Source: Trichocoleus sp. FACHB-40 (GTDB lineage Bacteria; Cyanobacteriota; Cyanobacteriia; Cyanobacteriales; FACHB-T130). From it: a stretch of DNA of 64,000 nt. Below, one piece after another: positions 36,784 through 46,112 of the stretch. The stretch lies in NCBI RefSeq assembly GCF_014695915.1, contig NZ_JACJPF010000098.1, forward strand, positions 1 through 64,000, in the 5' to 3' direction. The notes under the pieces were generated by a model. That model had not been told where the DNA came from. It ran no database searches and saw nothing but the letters and a program-made list of their open reading frames with translations. The translations under genes and the position numbers were made by a program. Position 1 is the stretch's first letter, and each line of letters begins with the position of its first letter.

Positions 36784-37857
36784 TTAATGGTTGTGGAGAT
36801 GGTGTAGGCTTTCGGTTGTGACACCCATCTCACTCGCGTAGGGAGCCAAAAACTCAGCATTGGAGAGTTCTACAGGATTCACTGCAACAGACTGATTTAG
36901 AGATTCGTTTCTAGCAACTTCTTGCTGTTCGCCCATCCATTTATCGTAGTCTTCGCGTGTCTCGACAATTACTTTTGTCTTCATCACTCCATGATAGGCA
37001 CCACAGAGTTCCGCACAGATTACTGGATATTCACCCACTTTATTAGGTGTGAACCGCAGTTCACTTTGCCGTCCTGGAACTGCATCCTGCTTCAACCGAA
37101 ACTCAGGCACCCAAAAAGCGTGTATTACATCATTAGCTGAGATGTTTAGTTTCACTTCCCGCCCGATGGGAAGGTGTAATTCGCCTGTGGTAACGTTCGT
37201 GTCAGGGTAGCTAAAAAGCCAAGCAAATTGCAGGCCCGTAACATTGATTACGTATTCTGGAGCTTGACCTTCCTTATCAGGCGTAGGGCCGATTCGGGGA
37301 GAAGTTACGCCTAGTCCTTCAGAATCGCGTTTTTGGGGAAGTTCCTTGCGATTCAGGGCTGTGGCGGGATCGTCTAGGGCTTCTTCTTGTAGCTGTTGAT
37401 TGCGATTTTCCGTATCTGTCAGGGTGGCAGCGATCGCGGCTCCTGGCATTCTGGCAAAATGTTTATCACTCTTGACATGGGCAACCGAGTGATCCATTGG
37501 GCTGATTCCGCCCATCTGGCTGTAAACCTCAAAACTGTAGATAGAGATTCCCAGAACAATCACCGCCGGGATCGCTGTCCACAAAATTTCTAAGGGGATG
37601 TTGCCATGCACTGGTGGCCCGTCTGTGTTGTCATCTGGGCGACGGCGAAATCTAATAACTGAAATGACGATTATCCCTTCAACTATCAGAAACAGCCCTG
37701 TCGAAATGGTCATCATGGCGTTAAACAGCTTGTCCACCAAGGGAGCTTCCTGGGAAGCTGCTATCGGCAGAAGACCATGATTTTGACCGTACCAGAGGCT
37801 GACAAGGGTGACAACAATGCCAACCAGTAAAGTTATTATCTGACTTGGGATGTTCAC
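36784..37857 (-). CDS. ctaC: Cytochrome c oxidase subunit II
   Basis: Carries the CuA centre that takes electrons from cytochrome c6 or plastocyanin. Two N-terminal helices (about 5-22 and 52-75) precede the cupredoxin domain, with CuA ligands in CAELCGAYHGVM. Between the helices and that domain lies an acidic/polar insert of about 65 residues (DTENRNQQLQEEALDD and on). A GTG at 37857 (NIPSQIITLL follows) is preferred to the ATG 18 codons upstream, giving 357 aa. Confidence 0.94.
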   Translation of the reverse strand: MNIPSQIITLLVGIVVTLVSLWYGQNHGLLPIAASQEAPLVDKLFNAMMTISTGLFLIVEGIIVISVIRFRRRPDDNTDGPPVHGNIPLEILWTAIPAVIVLGISIYSFEVYSQMGGISPMDHSVAHVKSDKHFARMPGAAIAATLTDTENRNQQLQEEALDDPATALNRKELPQKRDSEGLGVTSPRIGPTPDKEGQAPEYVINVTGLQFAWLFSYPDTNVTTGELHLPIGREVKLNISANDVIHAFWVPEFRLKQDAVPGRQSELRFTPNKVGEYPVICAELCGAYHGVMKTKVIVETREDYDKWMGEQQEVARNESLNQSVAVNPVELSNAEFLAPYASEMGVTTESLHHLHNH

Positions 37858-38406
37858 GGTTATGTCTTCGATTCCTGCAAAACTGCTGAACAAAATAATC
37901 TGGGAATTCAAGCCACAGACAGGATTTATTAGTCAGTCGTCAGTTGTCTGGGAAGAGGTGTCAAGTTGTCCAGTTGAAACCCCAGAAGGTTCTAACAACT
38001 TTCAAACGCCCACGACAACGGATAAATAAGTAGCTCTATGTCGATCTTAGGAAATCCAAATCAGTTCAGCTTACTTACCACGGTAAGCCTAAGCGAGCTT
38101 GCTGGCCAGTAAACCTCCCCTATCTTTATAGATTTCTTTGGGATCGCGCTCTGTCGATGGGTAGGTGGTGCAGCGTCTATGGCGCTGAATTCCGATAATA
38201 TTTAATTATTGTAACGATTAGTAAAGAATATGTAATCGAATATACCAAACTCTCCCAATCGGAAGAAATTCCTAAAGCTTTAGCTGATGGTGCAGCAAGG
38301 TTATTAGAGTGGTAGCTAGAGTCAGTCATTTTTCCAGCTAGGATGCTAGCTTGGGGATGAGCGGATACTCAGGATTTGATTAAGCAAAATTTGCTTTGGG
38401 AAAACT
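37858..38406. other. Divergent regulatory region between ctaC and ctaA
   Basis: About 550 bases. It should hold both divergent promoters. It includes a short coding-like scrap at 38232-38315 (see below), small inverted words (CTTACTTACCACGGTAAGC near 38080), and otherwise nothing I recognise. Confidence 0.5.
38232..38315 (+). pseudogene. Possible gene remnant, C-terminal fragment
   Basis: A 27-codon stretch reading VIEYTKLSQSEEIPKALADG and ending LLEW before a stop, with no start and no upstream frame. The composition looks coding, but no family is known to me. Confidence 0.2.
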
Positions 38407-39339
38407 ATGACAGAATCCGTCCTTCATCAGGATGTTCGCACTCCGGAGGATTCCCAACCCAGGGACAAGATCCGTCGCCTGGTGTTTAGGATGGCGATCG
38501 CTACCTTAATTTTGATGGCAATTGGTAGCGCAACGCGAGTTATGAATGCTGGGCTTGCCTGCCCAGACTGGCCTCTGTGTTACGGTCAGCTAGTGCCATC
38601 TTCACAGATGAATCTCCAGGTATTTCTGGAGTGGTTTCACAGATTGGATGCGGCTGTAATTGGGTTAGGCGCGATCGCACTCACTGCGGTTTCGTGGTGG
38701 AATCGTCGCTCTTTACCAACTTGGTTGCCTATTGCATCCACTTTTGCGCTTTTTTTGGTGATTTTCCAGGGTGTATTGGGCGGACTGACAGTAACCCAGC
38801 TCCTCCGTTTCGATATTGTCACCGCTCACCTGGGAACAGCTTTATTGTTTTTCACAACTCTGCTGGTAATTGGTGCGGCACTCCTACCTTATCAAGGCAC
38901 TGGCACCGCTAGTAAACTGCCGTGGATCAGCTTAAGTGCTGCCATTTTTGTATATTTACAAAGTTTACTCGGTGGATTAGTCGGTTCTCAGTGGGCGCTA
39001 CATCAGTGTTTTGGAGCGCAAGAACTCTGCACGGTGATGAATAGTCACATTGCCGGAGTTATACCGCCAACCGTTGCCACAATAGCCGTGGTGGTTTTCG
39101 CATGGCGCACGCCCGCACTGCATCCACTACTGCGAAAGTGGGCTAACTTGGCGGGTGGTTTACTGGTGTTGCAAATTGCTCTCGGTGTGGCTACTTTCCG
39201 CTTACACCTACAAGTAGAACCGCTGACAGTGGCTCACCAGGCAGTGGGAGCGGCTTTACTAGGTTCGATGGTTGTTTTTACCGTTTTGGCGTTGCGCGAT
39301 CGCAATGCTTCTGTTGTCGTACCAGATCCGTCTCTATAA
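38407..39339 (+). CDS. ctaA: Heme A synthase (COX15/CtaA)
   Basis: Converts heme O to heme A by oxidising the C8 methyl group. The 310-aa protein has eight predicted helices and the conserved Glu/His region (ATRVMNAGLACPDWPLCYG, then EWFHRLDAAVIG; later TAHLGTALL and VAHQAVGAALLG). The start codon is ATG. It is divergent from ctaC and followed by ctaB, so the heme A branch sits with the oxidase it serves. Confidence 0.95.
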   Translation: MTESVLHQDVRTPEDSQPRDKIRRLVFRMAIATLILMAIGSATRVMNAGLACPDWPLCYGQLVPSSQMNLQVFLEWFHRLDAAVIGLGAIALTAVSWWNRRSLPTWLPIASTFALFLVIFQGVLGGLTVTQLLRFDIVTAHLGTALLFFTTLLVIGAALLPYQGTGTASKLPWISLSAAIFVYLQSLLGGLVGSQWALHQCFGAQELCTVMNSHIAGVIPPTVATIAVVVFAWRTPALHPLLRKWANLAGGLLVLQIALGVATFRLHLQVEPLTVAHQAVGAALLGSMVVFTVLALRDRNASVVVPDPSL

Positions 39340-39416
39340 CTCTTCATCAACCAGCACCCTGAACGGGTGCTAGCTACACAAACTTTAGAGACGCTTTGGA
39401 ATTGCTTCTACCTTGT

Positions 39417-39590
39417 CCAGCTAGGTCACTCGATTTTGGATTTTAGATTGGCGATTTTGGATTGACTCCACAGTAAATACTGGGGGATTTGGGATTTTAG
39501 ATTTGTTTCCTAGTTTCAACTAGGGCGGAGATCGGGTTTTGAACAATAAATCATCCAGACTCTAATCCAAAATCCAAAATCGGCTAGGTC
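39417..39590. repeat. A/T-rich inverted repeat in the ctaA-ctaB gap
   Basis: GATTTTGGATTTTAGATT near 39432 is mirrored by AATCCAAAATCCAAAATC near 39563. Both ends carry CTAGGTC. Confidence 0.5.
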
Positions 39591-39607
39591 AATTAGGAAA
39601 ATAAATA

Positions 39608-40588
39608 ATGCAAGAAATGATGGTTGGAGCCGATGTCTCCCGCAAACATCAAAACTTCCTACAAGTAATTCACAGCTACTACCAGCTAACAAAACCGCGC
39701 ATTATCCCACTACTGCTGATTACCACAGCGGCGGGTATGTGGATGGCATCAGATGGACGGGTAGATCCATTTTTGTTATTGGTGACGCTGACAGGCGGAA
39801 CCCTTGCTGCGGCATCTGCCCAGACTCTTAACTGCATTTACGACCGCGATATCGATTATGCTATGGAGCGCACCCGCCGCCGCCCGATTCCTTCCGGGCG
39901 AGTGCAGTCGAGCCATGCGCTGCTGTTTGCGATCGCGCTTGGCTGCCTATCTTTCACCCTCCTAGCAGTATGCGCTAATCTGCTGAGTGCGTTGTTGGCA
40001 ATGTCCGGCATTGTCTTCTACATGGCCATCTACACTCATTTGCTGAAGCGCCACACCGCGCAAAATATTGTGATTGGCGGTGCAGCTGGAGCGATCCCCG
40101 CTTTAGTGGGTTGGGCAGCTGTTACTGGTTCTTTAAGCTGGGCAGCGTGGCTACTTTTTGCCATCGTATTTGTTTGGACACCTCCGCACTTCTGGGCGTT
40201 GGCGTTGATGATTCGCGATGACTACGCCAAAGTCGGCATCCCGATGCTGCCAGTTGTTGCGGGTGAAGTTGCCACTACCCGGCAAATCTGGATTTACACC
40301 TTAATTATGGTGCCGATGACGCTGTTGTTAGTTTATCCTTTAGGCGCTTCTGGTGTAGTTTATGGCATTATTGCTGCTATCTTGGGAAGCGTTTTTATCA
40401 AGAAAGCTTGGGCATTATTGCAGGAACCTGAGAATAAACAATTGGCGCGATCGCTGTTTAAATTCTCCATTCTCTACATGATGTTGTTATGTACTGGGAT
40501 AGTAATAGACAGCTTGCCGAAGACTCATCAACTAACAGCATTCGTAGCTGAACATATACAGACGTTAATCAGCGCGATCGCATTTTAA
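39608..40588 (+). CDS. ctaB: Protoheme IX farnesyltransferase (heme O synthase)
   Basis: UbiA-family prenyltransferase that adds a farnesyl group to heme B, giving heme O for CtaA. The 326-aa protein has nine predicted helices. The aspartate motif is [20 protein letters not shown] (N-x3-D-x3-D), with a second motif in [21 protein letters not shown] terminator follows at 40622. Confidence 0.96.
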   Translation: MQEMMVGADVSRKHQNFLQVIHSYYQLTKPRIIPLLLITTAAGMWMASDGRVDPFLLLVTLTGGTLAAASAQTLNCIYDRDIDYAMERTRRRPIPSGRVQSSHALLFAIALGCLSFTLLAVCANLLSALLAMSGIVFYMAIYTHLLKRHTAQNIVIGGAAGAIPALVGWAAVTGSLSWAAWLLFAIVFVWTPPHFWALALMIRDDYAKVGIPMLPVVAGEVATTRQIWIYTLIMVPMTLLLVYPLGASGVVYGIIAAILGSVFIKKAWALLQEPENKQLARSLFKFSILYMMLLCTGIVIDSLPKTHQLTAFVAEHIQTLISAIAF

Positions 40589-40621
40589 AACGGCGATGTT
40601 TTTAATTGCGTCCAGACAAAC

Positions 40622-40645
40622 AAAACCCGCGAAGGCGGGTTTTTT
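40622..40645 (+). terminator. ctaB terminator
   Basis: AACCCGC and GCGGGTT form a 7-bp stem with a GAAG loop, followed by six T. Confidence 0.88.
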
Positions 40646-40721
40646 ATTTATGAGCGATCGCTCTCTCCTCAGCAACTCTCTACCAGTAATCTGTAAACTA
40701 GGAAACGTAAAGTAACCAGGG

Positions 40722-40904
40722 GTGCGAATTATTCCTACATCAGCACAGCTATTCACTTGCTTCATCCTGAGTTATTGGGCAACAAAAATGTATTTGCCGA
40801 TTTATATAATTAGGATAGATGAACCCACAGGAGGAGTATTCTTCCTAGCTGGAGAAGAGACAGAAATCCTGATTAATCGCAATGGACTCTGGAAACTTTT
40901 ATGA
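40722..40904 (+). CDS. DUF6888-like small protein
   Basis: A 60-aa protein with a GTG start. The pattern PTSAQLFTCFILSYWATKM, then IIRIDEPTGGVFFLAGEETEILI and a final NGLWKLL, matches the small cyanobacterial family I recall as DUF6888. It overlaps the next gene by ATGA. Families like this come as a pair with DUF6887; the function is unknown, and a toxin-antitoxin-like pairing is only a thought. Confidence 0.7.
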   Translation: MRIIPTSAQLFTCFILSYWATKMYLPIYIIRIDEPTGGVFFLAGEETEILINRNGLWKLL

Positions 40905-41116
40905 TTAAACCAAATTTTGAGGCAATGAGCCGTAAAGAACTACTAGGCTACATACGAGAACATAGAGACGACGATGAAGCCTTCCGCATCTATATGGATA
41001 GGGTGACGGCTGAATCGACGACAGAGTGGTATCCGGCTCCCCAGTCAATAGATGACCTTAAGAATTTTCCTGAGTTGCTAGAAAAACATCGTCGAGAACG
41101 AAAAGAAAATCAGTAG
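40901..41116 (+). CDS. DUF6887-like small protein
   Basis: A 71-aa, charged, helical protein beginning MIKPNFEAMSRKELLGYI, then REHRDDDEAFRIYMDRV. This opening is typical of the family I recall as DUF6887. It shares an ATGA junction with the gene before it, so the two are coupled. No active-site motif is visible. Confidence 0.75.
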   Translation: MIKPNFEAMSRKELLGYIREHRDDDEAFRIYMDRVTAESTTEWYPAPQSIDDLKNFPELLEKHRRERKENQ

Positions 41117-41155
41117 TGCGATCGCGCTTTTCAGGGGAATGCGATCGCTTTCTCT

Positions 41156-41181
41156 TCCCTCTGCGCCTCAGCGGTTCGTTT
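41156..41181. repeat. Dispersed repeat of the CTCTGCGCCTCAGCGGTTCG type
   Basis: CCCTCTGCGCCTCAGCGGTT lies just beyond the menD stop. The same word is found near 48503-48527 and, reversed, near 28566. Confidence 0.7.
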
Positions 41182-41186
41182 ATACT

Positions 41187-42932
41187 TTATTCCCTAGCAA
41201 ACTTACTCAAATTCTCTTGTCGCCATTTTGCATCTAATTTGCGATTTGTTCGCAACTCCAACACCCGAATTCCCTTACTTGGCAGCGGGTTTAATCGCTG
41301 CTTGAAATGCTCCCAAGAAGTAATCACTTCATGCTCCACATTGTATGTAGCACAAAGTTGAGCAAAATTAATATCTTGTGGCGTAGCAAAAAACTCTTCA
41401 AAAGGTGGTTCAAACTTAGAAATTGGCAACATTTCAAAAATACCGCCGCCATTATTATTAATTAGAACAATCGTCAAATGCCCGATAAACTTATTTCTCA
41501 GTAAGAAACCATTCGTATCGTGCAATAAAGCTAAATCGCCCGTCAACATCACACTACTTTGATTTTGATGTGCAATTCCCAAAGCAGTTGATAAAGTGCC
41601 ATCAATGCCATTTGCACCCCGGTTAAAAAATGGTTGAATTCCAGAATTGTTTGGTTTCCAGAAAAACTCCGCATCTCTTACAGGCATACTGTTAGAAATA
41701 AATATGGGCGTTTTTATTGGTAAAAACTGGGAGAGTAACCAAGCAGCTTTTCCTTCAAAAAGCGTTTCCATTGTTGCCATTGTTTCGTCAATATTTTGTC
41801 TAACTTTGGCTTCAGCTTCACACCACAGATGAAGATATTCGCTTGGGGGAGACGCGATAAATTCCGTCTCCACTAGAGATTCTACAGATGTTCGTAAATG
41901 TGTTGTTTTGCCGTGGAGTGGGTCTAAATTGTGATCGCTGGGGTCAATTATCCAGCGTCGTATGTGAGCATTATCTAACCAGTTTCGCAGTTCTTTACTG
42001 GTGGGTAATTCTCCTATTTGAATTACCATCTTTGGTATTAGTTCTTTTGCTAACTGTTGATTCCGTAAGATTAGGTCATAGCTGGAAATTAAAGACGAAT
42101 TGAGCTGGGCATAGTTTCTTAATGGGGATAGGGCTTCAGCTAATACAGGAAATCTTAAAGTTTGGGAAAGTTTTGAAATTGCATTGCAATACTCTTTAGG
42201 GAATATAGGTTGCGCGGTTCCAGCAATAATAATTCCTCGGTTACATTGCTGCCATTCTTGAATTGTAGTGTTGGATATCTCCCCAGTCCCCCTTAATAAG
42301 GAGGGTAGCCCGCCCGATGCAATTCCAGTAAAGAAATCTTCTGGCTGAAACTGCAATTTGAGGGTTTCGGTGTCGAGTTGGGGAATTGGAGCGAGTGGGT
42401 CGCGGAAGGGGATGTTAAGATGAACGCAGCCTGGGGTAGGAAATAGCGATCGCTCCCAAGCATAAATCATCGTTTGGCGCAGATAACACAGCATCCCCAT
42501 TTCCAGAGAAGGTAGCGCTAACTCCGCTTGCCAGTTGGGATAATTGCCATACAATTTCACCTGATCTATTGTCTGCCCAGAGTGACAATCTCGCAATTCT
42601 GGGGGACGATCTGCTGTTAAAACTAAAAGGGGGATTCGGCTTTCCCTTGCTTCAATTACAGCGGGATAAAAGTTAGCGCCAGCGGTTCCAGAAGTGCAAA
42701 CTAAAGCTACAGGAATCCCAGTTCTTTTAGCAATTCCCAAGGCAAAAAATGCGGCAGAACGTTCATCTAAAATTGGAATTGCTTCTACTTCATTTTGTTG
42801 GGCAAAAGCAATGGTTAACGGTGTGGAACGCGAACCAGGGCAAATAATAGCTGTAGTTAATCCTAATCGTTTTAAGGTTTCGGTTAGGATTGAAGCCCAG
42901 ACGGAATTGGTGTTATTAAAGTTAATTGACAT
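41187..42932 (-). CDS. menD: SEPHCHC synthase (MenD)
   Basis: ThDP-dependent enzyme that joins 2-oxoglutarate and isochorismate, the first committed step of phylloquinone synthesis. The 581-aa protein has the expected N-terminal CPGSRSTPLTIAF, the Glu region, and the ThDP/Mg segment GDLALLHDTNG with NNNGGGIFEMLP. Residues about 205-218 (SGGLPSLLRGTGEI) look like a translated dispersed repeat (42276-42318). It is the first men gene on the minus strand; menF lies beyond an ABM-type gene on the other strand. Confidence 0.95.
   Translation of the reverse strand: MSINFNNTNSVWASILTETLKRLGLTTAIICPGSRSTPLTIAFAQQNEVEAIPILDERSAAFFALGIAKRTGIPVALVCTSGTAGANFYPAVIEARESRIPLLVLTADRPPELRDCHSGQTIDQVKLYGNYPNWQAELALPSLEMGMLCYLRQTMIYAWERSLFPTPGCVHLNIPFRDPLAPIPQLDTETLKLQFQPEDFFTGIASGGLPSLLRGTGEISNTTIQEWQQCNRGIIIAGTAQPIFPKEYCNAISKLSQTLRFPVLAEALSPLRNYAQLNSSLISSYDLILRNQQLAKELIPKMVIQIGELPTSKELRNWLDNAHIRRWIIDPSDHNLDPLHGKTTHLRTSVESLVETEFIASPPSEYLHLWCEAEAKVRQNIDETMATMETLFEGKAAWLLSQFLPIKTPIFISNSMPVRDAEFFWKPNNSGIQPFFNRGANGIDGTLSTALGIAHQNQSSVMLTGDLALLHDTNGFLLRNKFIGHLTIVLINNNGGGIFEMLPISKFEPPFEEFFATPQDINFAQLCATYNVEHEVITSWEHFKQRLNPLPSKGIRVLELRTNRKLDAKWRQENLSKFARE
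42276..42318. repeat. Palindromic repeat inside menD
   Basis: CCCCCTTAATAAGGAGGG folds as a hairpin, flanked by CTCCCCAGT/GGTAGCCCGCC words common in cyanobacterial intergenic repeats. It is read in frame in MenD. Confidence 0.6.
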
Positions 42933-43005
42933 TTCTAACTATCAAGACTGAAAATCTTAGCTTATGGTAATAGTATGTTGGATGCAAAGAATTATTAGGA
43001 ATTTC

Positions 43006-43305
43006 ATGGTTCTTGAAGCCGTTATGCTAAATGTGAAAGATGGATATGAAAGTGATTTTGAAATTGCTTTTTTAAAAGCATCAATAATTATCTCGTCTAT
43101 GAACGGATATTTATCCCATGAACTCCACAGATGTATTGAAGTTAAAGGAAAATATTTATTACTGGTTAATTGGAAGACATTAGAAGATCATACAATCGGA
43201 TTTAGAGCTTCTACTGAATATCAGGAGTGGAAAAGACTTCTTCACCATTTTTACGATCCATTTCCAATTGTTGAACATTTTGAAAAAGTTGAACTCAAGC
43301 ATTAA
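43006..43305 (+). CDS. Antibiotic biosynthesis monooxygenase (ABM) family protein
   Basis: A 99-aa ferredoxin-like dimeric alpha/beta-barrel protein (ATG at 43006; an earlier ATG at 42964 is less likely). The pattern is VMLNVKDGYESDFEIAFLKA, then GYLSHELHRCIEVKGKYLLLVNW, then TEYQEWKRLLHHFYDPFPIVEHF, split by strands. ABM proteins oxidise quinol-like aromatics or break heme, or just bind aromatics. Placed between menD and menF, a link to naphthoquinone chemistry is possible but unproven. Confidence 0.8.
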   Translation: MVLEAVMLNVKDGYESDFEIAFLKASIIISSMNGYLSHELHRCIEVKGKYLLLVNWKTLEDHTIGFRASTEYQEWKRLLHHFYDPFPIVEHFEKVELKH

Positions 43306-43448
43306 TACAGAACTACAGCGTTTCTCAGTTGGGTGGAATATATTGCGGTTCTAACATTTGGTAGGGGCTTTTTGATTGCTATGCCCCTAGATATATCGCA
43401 CCCTACTCTTGAATTGCTATAAAGCATCCTTATGGGAGACTAAATTGA

Positions 43449-44888
43449 TTAAACTAAGGCTTTTAGAAGTGCCTGGAGTTTGAGTTGAATTTCTGCTAAT
43501 TCTTTTTCAGGATCGGAACCAGCAACGATACCCGCACCTGCGTATAGTCTGGCGCGACAATCATCTATTAATGCTGAACGAATTCCGACAATAAATTCGC
43601 TGTCGCCTCTGCTATCTATCCAACCGAGGGGTGCGGCATATAATGATCTGTTGAAAGTTTCATAGTGGCGAATTTCTTCTTGGGCAATCTCTGTGGGTGC
43701 ACCAGCAACTGCTGGGGTGGGATGCAGTTGGGCGACAATTTCTAAGGGATTAACCTCTGCTGGTAATTGCGCCTGGATTGGTGTCCATAAATGCTGGATA
43801 TTTAGCAGTTGTAACAGCTTTGGTTGCGATAATATTTCAGGGTGTAAGCCAAGCTGGGATAAACGTTGAGTAATGAAATCGATCACAACCCGATGCTCTC
43901 GTCTTTCTTTTTCACTTGTTAGTAACCGATTCGCTAATTCGGCATCTTCATCTGTGGTTTTACCTCGTGCTGCTGAACCAGCCAAAGCATCAGTTACTAA
44001 TTTATGATTATGAATACTAATTAACCGTTCCGGGCTGGCACCGATAAAATTTTGCCCATTGCCGTTACTGGTGGAAAAGATATAGCAGTCAGGATGGCGT
44101 ATTCGTAAATGGTTAAGGGAAGGAATTAGCTGGAAAGGAATAGGGGAAATAACATCAAAGGCGTGAGCTAAAACAATTTTGTCAATTTTCTTGGAGTCGA
44201 TTGATGATAATGCCTTTATAACAGATGATTTAAAGTGACTGACATCTGTTACATTTTGTTTGATAAATTTGTTTCTAGCATCAATTGCTATATTTAGTAA
44301 ATTAGCACTATTAAACCTTTCTACACCTGCCATTTTTATTGAATGAAAGGTTCGCCATAAGTTTTCCGATAAATCTTGAAGATTTACTTCTGAATTTATG
44401 GCAATATTCGCAACTACTACTGAGATGTTTTTTCTAAAAGCGATTTGCCAACGGGGTAAAAATATGGTTGCAGATGGAAAAGGTGAATCAGGCTCTAAAT
44501 TGTTATTAAAGAAAGTGAAGCTACAGAAGAAATGAGGTCCATAAAAAGGAAGATTGATAGCGCCGATGCTGGTGGTATTAGCAAGGCAAGATTGAATAAA
44601 CTGTTGCGATTGGTAAAATCTATCTGGACTTTCTAATTTCAGCGATGTTACGCTGTCAATAGCAGCGATCGCTTCCCCTTGTCCTGGCTTTTCAAAGTAA
44701 AAGTGTAGTTGCTCTGGTAAGCCTATTGCCTGAAGTACAGCTAGCGGATCGACGGCTGGAATTTCTTGAGAAATACTCAGGATTTTTGTTTGTTTCTTAG
44801 GCAGAGAGGCCTGCTTAAATTTTAACAGAAATTGGTATATTTCCTTACAGTCTTGAAAGAGGTTAGAACGAAGTGGTGTTAATGTCAT
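43449..44888 (-). CDS. menF: Isochorismate synthase
   Basis: Converts chorismate to isochorismate for phylloquinone. The 479-aa protein carries the chorismate-binding C-terminal domain: FIGASPERLIS, LAGSAARGKT, LHPTPAVAGAPTE, and RLYAGAGIVAGSDPEKELAEI (Mg-binding Glu at its end). The catalytic Lys and the first half are less conserved, as usual. It is on the minus strand, divergent from menA. Confidence 0.93.
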   Translation of the reverse strand: MTLTPLRSNLFQDCKEIYQFLLKFKQASLPKKQTKILSISQEIPAVDPLAVLQAIGLPEQLHFYFEKPGQGEAIAAIDSVTSLKLESPDRFYQSQQFIQSCLANTTSIGAINLPFYGPHFFCSFTFFNNNLEPDSPFPSATIFLPRWQIAFRKNISVVVANIAINSEVNLQDLSENLWRTFHSIKMAGVERFNSANLLNIAIDARNKFIKQNVTDVSHFKSSVIKALSSIDSKKIDKIVLAHAFDVISPIPFQLIPSLNHLRIRHPDCYIFSTSNGNGQNFIGASPERLISIHNHKLVTDALAGSAARGKTTDEDAELANRLLTSEKERREHRVVIDFITQRLSQLGLHPEILSQPKLLQLLNIQHLWTPIQAQLPAEVNPLEIVAQLHPTPAVAGAPTEIAQEEIRHYETFNRSLYAAPLGWIDSRGDSEFIVGIRSALIDDCRARLYAGAGIVAGSDPEKELAEIQLKLQALLKALV

Positions 44889-45206
44889 GCAAATCAGGGT
44901 AAAAAAATTTTCTGAAGTTTGTTTTCAAATCTGATTAACAATTTCTCAATCGTGCTATAGCTAGATGTATGTCAGTTCCGGTCTGGGGAAGCCTGCTACG
45001 GCAAGCCTTTGACTCCTCGGATTAGCGCCTGCCTTAGGGTATTGTAACCAAAATTTCTCCTACCGGAGACTGGGATGCTTCTTTTAGGGTACTGCGAAAA
45101 AGGCGCTTTCTGGAGAGAGTGAGAAATATACTTTCACCGTACCGCGCCGCAACTTCCTTAAAGCCGGGATGAGTAAACTGCTAGTAATTTAATCAAGCTA
45201 CTACTG
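44889..45206. other. Divergent menF-menA intergenic region
   Basis: About 318 bases with no gene. It must hold promoters for menF (leftward) and menA-menC-menE (rightward). It contains several short inverted words (GGGAAGCCTGCTACGGCAAG near 44988) of repeat type. Confidence 0.5.
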
Positions 45207-46109
45207 ATGACTACAAGTTTCATAGAACAGCCAAATAGTAAGTTGTGGATGGCGGCAATTAAGCCACCCATGTACAGCGTTGCCATTATTCCAGTCTGGG
45301 TGGGGACAGCTGTTGCTTTTGCTGAAACTAAAATGTTTCATGTAGGAATATTTTCTACGTTTTTAATATCAGCAATTTCACTTATTGCCTGGATGAATTG
45401 CAGTAATGATGTGTTTGATTCGGAGACGGGTATTGATATAAACAAAGCCCACTCACTGGTAAATTTGACAGGTAACAAATCCTTGATTTTTTGGATTTCA
45501 AATCTGTTTTTAGGGTTGGGTATACTAGGAACCCTAGCGATCGCATTATGGCAACAAGACCTCACAGTAATCGGGTTGATACTCCTGGGTTGTGCATTGG
45601 CATACACCTATCAAGGGCCTCCCTTTCGCTTAGGCTACCAGGGTTTGGGGGAAATTATCTGCTTTATTTGCTTTGGCCCTCTGGTAGTCTCGGCAGTTTA
45701 TTATAGTCAAGCAGGTGCTTGGTCAATGACCAGCCTCGCTGCATCTATCATTGTAGGGATTGCCACAAGTTTAATTTTGTTTTGCTCCCATTTCCACCAG
45801 GCAGTTGACGATTTGGCAGCCGGAAAGCGATCGCCTATCGTCCGACTTGGAACCAAAACAGGAGCGCAGTTATTACCTTGGTTTTGCGGTAGCATTTATG
45901 CGCTGACAGGCATATTCGTAGTTTCGCAGATTTTCCCCGTTTGGACGTTGCTGGTGTTAGCGACTTTGCCCCTTGCCTGGAAATTATGCACTCACGTCCA
46001 CCAGAATCACGATCAGCCAGAGAAAGTTAGCAACTGCAAATTCATCGCAGTAACCCTGCATTTTTGGAGTGGGTTACTGTTGGGATTAGGGTTTGTACTG
46101 CCATTTTAG
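45207..46109 (+). CDS. menA: 1,4-dihydroxy-2-naphthoate phytyltransferase
   Basis: UbiA-family prenyltransferase that attaches the phytyl tail to the naphthoquinone head in the phylloquinone pathway. A 300-aa membrane protein with eight or nine helices. The aspartate motif is NDVFDSETGIDINKAHS (NDxxD...D), and the second is HFHQAVDDLAAGKRSPIVRLG. It is first of menA-menC-menE; only 3 bp separate it from menC. Confidence 0.95.
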   Translation: MTTSFIEQPNSKLWMAAIKPPMYSVAIIPVWVGTAVAFAETKMFHVGIFSTFLISAISLIAWMNCSNDVFDSETGIDINKAHSLVNLTGNKSLIFWISNLFLGLGILGTLAIALWQQDLTVIGLILLGCALAYTYQGPPFRLGYQGLGEIICFICFGPLVVSAVYYSQAGAWSMTSLAASIIVGIATSLILFCSHFHQAVDDLAAGKRSPIVRLGTKTGAQLLPWFCGSIYALTGIFVVSQIFPVWTLLVLATLPLAWKLCTHVHQNHDQPEKVSNCKFIAVTLHFWSGLLLGLGFVLPF

Positions 46110-46112
46110 CTG

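Noticed and set aside
44889-45206. A tRNA or structured RNA in the menF-menA gap
   Set aside because: Short inverted words occur but no cloverleaf or consistent helix set can be drawn.
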